A program made the position numbers and the translations under genes. Source: Rhipidocladum racemiflorum (taxonomy: Eukaryota; Streptophyta; Magnoliopsida; Poales; Poaceae). Taken from it: a DNA stretch of 64,000 bases. The stretch covers positions 50,611,849-50,675,848 of the forward strand of contig CM070581.1 in assembly GCA_036346355.1 (NCBI GenBank), given 5' to 3'. The notes under the pieces were generated by a model. The model was given only the letters and a program-made list of their open reading frames with translations, made no database searches and had not been told where the DNA came from. Positions 59,646 through 64,000 of this stretch are shown one piece after another (position 1 is the first letter of the stretch; the number at the start of each line of letters is the position of its first letter).

Positions 59646-60990
59646 GGCTCGCATCCAACCGCATGAGCCGTTTTCCGCACCCTAACCGGCTGCATTCCGA
59701 TCAGGAAGAGGATCTAGAACGCCGCCAAAATCAGCAAGGCAACGAGCAAAGGAGCTGAACTTCTATGGCTTGTCGAGATTTAGAAATACATGCTTCAGTT
59801 GTACCCACCATGATCGCCAAATAATAGTATCATCAAACGATGCTTCAACTGAGATTCCATTTGCACCTTTTCTTCTGTCTCAAAGCTTGTTGACTACCTC
59901 CAATGAAGACAGACTGCATCTGCATATAAACTACCTAGTATATATAATATATTTCAGCAGACACTTCAGCCTTGCTAAATCCCATGGTGATTTTTAAATC
60001 CTAGCATGGACATGTATTCTATGGGAAAGAAAAAGAAGGTTGCACTTATATGCACTTTTTTAGCAAATGAATAATTTCATGAAGGTTCTAAAAAAAAAAA
60101 TTCTATATAGGGGTGCCAAATCCTAGCAATTAATTCGAAGCAAGTTCAGAGCATGGATGTCCGTTTCAAAAAACAAAACAAAAAAGTCCAGAGCGTGGAT
60201 ACAGAATCTATGTATTGTGACCATCAGCGCTGCAAATTACGACGAAGTGTCATACCCATTACATACCCTGTTTCATGGTAAAAGCGTATATCAGCTAAAT
60301 GTGAGATATTTCTTTACCTATCATCTTCCATTAATGCTCACCAAGCCTTCTATTAGATGATCAAATTGAAAACTAACTGAAACACAGAACTACAAATCCA
60401 TGGAAAGCAAGACATGTTCCATAACATCGTAAAATAGGCACTCACAGAAGGAGCACTGTCCGCTCACCAGCTCCATGAGGACTACACAATGACCACATAG
60501 ACCTTCAGGTACCAGCACTGTCATGAACAGATCACCATTGCCAACCCTCTCTTCATCAATGGTTATATATCCGACCCTGACGGACATACCATATCCTTAA
60601 TCACAAGGCTACAAACAAAATCAGGCAATGCTAAGAAAAATATATAAATATAATCCATCAGAAATCACACATTCGGTGAGTTGGCAACACGTACGAAGTC
60701 CCCATCTTGTAAAACAGGTTCACAGAAGCTGGCAGGCTTATAATTCCATGGAGTCCCTCAACTGTTATATTTTTCACAAAAGAACAGGTAAGTTAAAAAC
60801 TAGTCAAGATGCCAGTATTCCTAACGATCAATGGTCCTTCAGACTTGTAGTGCAAACCATGATCCTAATGCGACCATCTGTTTTGATAAGTGAGACCATT
60901 TTCCATGCCATATCAATGTAAGACAGACCGTGTAGAGGAGGTCGTCCCAATCGCAGAGCCCCTTTTCCTCCACCATCCGAAGGAAGCGGT
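59646..60990. other. Intergenic with weak exon-like pieces
   Basis: A minus-strand frame at 60590-60390 (VRVGYITIDEERVGNGDLF, VLMELVSGQCSFCECLF) and another at 61171-60839 show no recognised family and no shared splice structure. They are not called as genes. Confidence 0.35.
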
Positions 60991-61099
60991 GGATCGATGA
61001 CGACGAAGAAAGGGAGGACGACGAGTGCGGGGCGCTTTGCGTCGGCACTCTGGGGTTGCAGCTACCGGCGATGTCAGCTGGGGCATATTCAGGTTGCAT

Positions 61100-61525
61100 T
61101 TGCGGTGCGCCTGCGTAGGCGTGTCTGCATAGGTAGCGCTTGGTGCTGGCCAGGTAGCGCATGGTGCTCATTGGTGGCTTGCCATGGCAAGGGCACGCGT
61201 GGGGCTGTGGTCATTTCAAGGACACGGTGGTGTGGGGTGCGCCATGTTGTCTTTGCGGTGGTGTTTCGCGGTGGGTGGCATGTGAGTTGCTCTAGCTAGC
61301 GGGGGCCTTCTAGGAGGGTCGTGGCGGTTTTTTGGGGTGGGGGGGGGGGGGGGTGCGTGGCGACCTCGATGGTTGTGTGTCGTTGTTGATGCATCGGCTC
61401 TCTGTTGTTGGTGTCCCTCCAGTTGAGATGATGGTCGATATCTATGTAATTCTCTCTTTGGAGGCTACTGTTGTCTTCTCTTTTGAAATGAATGACAGAA
61501 CTTCTGCCCTGAGTTTCAAAAAAGA
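61100..61525 (+). mobile_element. Possible LINE-1 3' end remnant
   Basis: The stretch ending TTTTGAAATGAATGACAGAACTTCTGCCCTGAGTTTCAAAAAA resembles the 3' untranslated end and A-rich tail of grass L1-type LINEs. There is no reverse transcriptase upstream, so it is a 5'-truncated copy at best. Confidence 0.4.
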
Positions 61526-62250
61526 GAGTATAAGATATGTCCTAAATTGAGCCTGACAAGGTGTAGTGGTATGAAACACCACTGCATTTAGATTTGCTTT
61601 AACCACCACAAGCACAGGTCACATGTCAACACTTAGAGACGCAGGGAACATCAAAATATTGCCAAAATTCAGGCTAAAAAAATTTCCATTCATATCTTAA
61701 TTTATTACATTTGGACTCTACATCAATGACTTGCTGCTAGACTCGGAACTCACCACACACACAAGAGTGCATTGTCGTAGGAAACTGCTGACTTCATCTT
61801 AAGAAGATGCTAATGCTTAAGAATCTAAGTCAGTCAATATTAATTTTACAGAACAAACAGCAGCCTCCAGACAACTTTTGCATGCATCACTTGTTCAATT
61901 CTTTTCCTTTCGCTGCTACAAACGGAGTAGTAAAGGGGCCTTCTGTTTTTTTTTTATACAGCGAGTGCAATTTACGCTCTGCCTTGTCCACTTTGTTTCT
62001 TTTTTCTTTTTGCAGCGAGTGTGTTTTACCGTTTCGTTTAGGACTAGTTCAAGGAATATAATGAACTTTGTTTCAGACAAGCCTTAAGTGCGTTTGCTGC
62101 CCAGTTGGGGACTCTGCTAACACTCTAGTAAAAGTACCAATGGCTGAGAGAGATTCTGATAGCACTAGAAATCTTCCTAAGTAACTGCAGACAGAACCTA
62201 GAGACACAAAAAGTAAACGACTCATGCATGGCAGAAAAACGCAAGAGCTA
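61526..62250. other. Intergenic, nothing recognised
   Basis: Short Phe/Leu-rich frames only; no supported gene. Confidence 0.5.
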
Positions 62251-62299
62251 GCAGCAAAGACATACTGACCGACTGGTACTAGTGAAGCAGCAACCTCTT

Positions 62300-62645
62300 G
62301 AATTTTGATGAAGCAGCCTCTTCAATCTTGATGCTCTTGTTGGTTGGACAACTTGAAAACAGCCAGAAACTTTCAGATAGACACATGGATCAGCAAACTG
62401 CAGGCCTAGGGGACGCGCCAAAGCTGCCTGTCTGCAACTGCAAGGATGCAGATGAGAGAGAATCACCGCCGCATAGCCATGTCACAGCCGCTGGTACTAC
62501 AGGCCACGGCATGACGACATCACCGGGCGTCGAAATGAGCTCCTCGATGAAGGCAGGGTCGAGCAGTGGACATGGCAAGCCAGCAAGCCATTGTTGAACT
62601 CGTCGGGCGCCGGCTCATCATGCTGTACTCCTCGTCGAAGCACGC
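62300..62645 (-). other. Possible exon of unknown gene
   Basis: A GC-richer patch has minus-strand frames encoding LLDPAFIEELISTPGDVVMP and, in another frame, DACFDEEYSMMS. The acidic composition could suit the C-terminal part of a plant transcription factor, but frames shift and no domain is recognised. Confidence 0.25.
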
Positions 62646-62664
62646 ATCCGCCTAGCTGTTGAAA

Positions 62665-62830
62665 CTTTTTCGAGTTGAACTTTCCGAGTTAAAACTTTTT
62701 AATTTAAAATTTTTTGATTTAAAACTTTTTTTATTGAAATTTTTCAATTTGAAACTTTCTAATTTAAAATTTTTTGATTTAAAATTTTAAACTTCTAATT
62801 TGAAATTTTTTGATTTAAATTTTTTCAACA
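62665..62830. repeat. Low-complexity AATTTTTTGATTTAAAA repeat
   Basis: Irregular copies of TTTTTTGATTTAAAA and related AT-rich words fill this stretch. Confidence 0.85.
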
Positions 62831-63152
62831 AATGTGAAAATGCTGTATTAATTCTCTCTGATGATGCCACGCCAAGATTGGAAAGTCTTTGAAATTTGTT
62901 TCCACTCGGGACCTGTCATATTCAGCACGCCATTTACTGCTGTATTAATTCTATCGCCTTCCTTTTGGAACAGCTGTACACGTGCAGCTCTCAGGTATGC
63001 CTCGTCTACACACATCATGTTTGGATTGGGAGGGCACGGTCAGGAGACTACGAACGACCGTAAAATAGACACGCCCGAGTTTGATTCCATGGCGGTGAGT
63101 TTGACACGAGCAGCCTAGTTGTTGTCACCTTCGTTATTCAGTAAAAAACAGC

Positions 63153-64000
63153 TTGGCCACCGTACTGCTTCGCGTGGAGCGGCTGGAGAAGGGGCTGTGC
63201 GGGAGTAGCAGGCCTGTGTTCTTCCGTGGCGTGGCCACTGTGGTCGCTAAGTTGTTTAATATCGTCGAGCCCGACGTCGCCGTGTTCGGGAAGAAGGATT
63301 ATCAGCAGTGGCGCGTCATCTGCTGCATGGTAACAAATCTGTCATTTTTTTTGTACATATACAGTTTGTTCTGACGTATTGCTTCGGTCAAGTAGCTGCT
63401 GGCCTACCAACAATTTTATGGCTGCCTGATACTGATACCTACAGGAAGAAGGTCTTACAAACGAACTAAGCTATATGTGCTGATAACAGACAACATGTAA
63501 TTTTGTTTCCATCAACAAGAAGCCTTAAAATAAAACAGATGTTCTATCATGTTGTCAAAAATGTAAAAGATTTCTCGTGCTCGCCGTGAAATGAATGTCC
63601 GTGTGCAATCTGAATATTATCATTGCAGGATAATTCCCTGTTCTCAATGCACCTTTTCTTGTGGTCAAGTGGTTTTGCAAAGGGCTAGCTTGATATGCTT
63701 ATCTGGCACATTGTTTTGGAAAGCTTCTTTCAAGTAATTTGTTCATAAAGTAGTTTTTGCTTCAGTTTACGCCCTTATTGGACTACTTTATAACCTGTAC
63801 ATAATGTTCATTAAGGGAGTAGCTTTTGCTCCACTTAAAAAAGCATTTTGAATTGATGCTCTGATGGATGACTCGTTTGTTTCTCGTTTTGATGCTTTTA
63901 CATTTTTCAAGAGTAATTTCATTAGCTGAGAGTATTTTCACTTACTTCTATTCTGAGATATGCTCATGCTGTTTTCAGGTTCGTGATCTTGACTTTGCCA
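63153..64000 (+). pseudogene. panC: Pantothenate synthetase (pantoate-beta-alanine ligase), 5'-truncated, runs off the window
   Basis: The exon at about 63153-63329 encodes RVERLEKGLCGSSRPVFFRG followed by VATVVAKLFNIVEPDVAVFG and KKDYQQWRVICCM, the central core of plant PanC, including the FGKKDYQQW motif of the ATP/pantoate site. A GT donor at 63330 and CAG acceptor at 63978 lead in phase 0 to VRDLDFA at 63979-64000, the expected next exon. The enzyme condenses pantoate and beta-alanine using ATP in the coenzyme A pathway. No ATG or N-terminal domain (the HIGH-type MGYLHxGH part) is present upstream; homology starts abruptly near 63165. The residue before the final Met is Cys where Arg is usual. 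The copy is either a truncated duplicate or a gene whose 5' part was replaced. The symbol is the bacterial name used for the plant enzyme. Confidence 0.8.

Noticed and set aside
1..64000. tRNA and rRNA genes
   Set aside because: No A/B-box pair with cloverleaf and no rRNA-like conserved blocks were recognised by eye on either strand; a tRNA scan was not possible.

Overview
The window looks like intergenic DNA from a grass (Poaceae) chromosome. It has GC-rich, intron-containing genes, dense nested transposons of grass-typical families and (TA)n tracts around a foldback MITE. No bacterial or organellar features are seen. The species cannot be fixed from the sequence alone. Coordinates were read by eye, so exon edges rest on GT-AG sites and frame continuity.

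Region by region: (1) 267-11356 is an 11.1-kb Mutator-like element (MULE) with 81-bp identical terminal inverted repeats, a perfect 9-bp target duplication and four leftward genes: a broken MURA-type transposase, a frameshifted plant-mobile-domain (PMD) gene and two small GRF-type zinc-finger genes. It interrupts a host exon. (2) 12661-18547 is a gypsy-type solo LTR (TSD CAGAG) split by a second solo LTR (TSD ATATT). (3) 18862-19407 is a foldback MITE inside (TA)n. (4) 19409-21207 is GC-rich, duplicated, unrecognised sequence. (5) 21208-about 29806 looks like a leftward Helitron invaded by a degraded Copia element (22954-29343). (6) 30897-37484 is a rightward Helitron carrying two exons of a WW-domain DEAD-box helicase gene, an intact unknown ORF, a possible ABC-transporter exon and a nested Copia solo LTR. 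(7) 37870-45735 is an odd GTTTCA-rich repeat field split by a 5.6-kb solo LTR (TSD TGTTT). (8) 46060-49200 holds retroelement relics. (9) 55435-49213 is the one clearly intact host gene, an AVT3-like vacuolar amino-acid transporter with three exons; its second intron holds a Helitron end and an LTR. (10) 55780-62860 has a hAT element, a CACTA-like MITE, other MITE candidates and a LINE 3' end. (11) The right edge holds a 5'-truncated pantothenate synthetase gene whose second exon runs off the window.

Working relations: the MULE genes form one transposon cassette, probably mobilised in trans because the transposase lacks a catalytic Asp while the ends are pristine. The Helitron genes are captured fragments in one orientation. 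Only the transporter appears to be a complete functional host gene.
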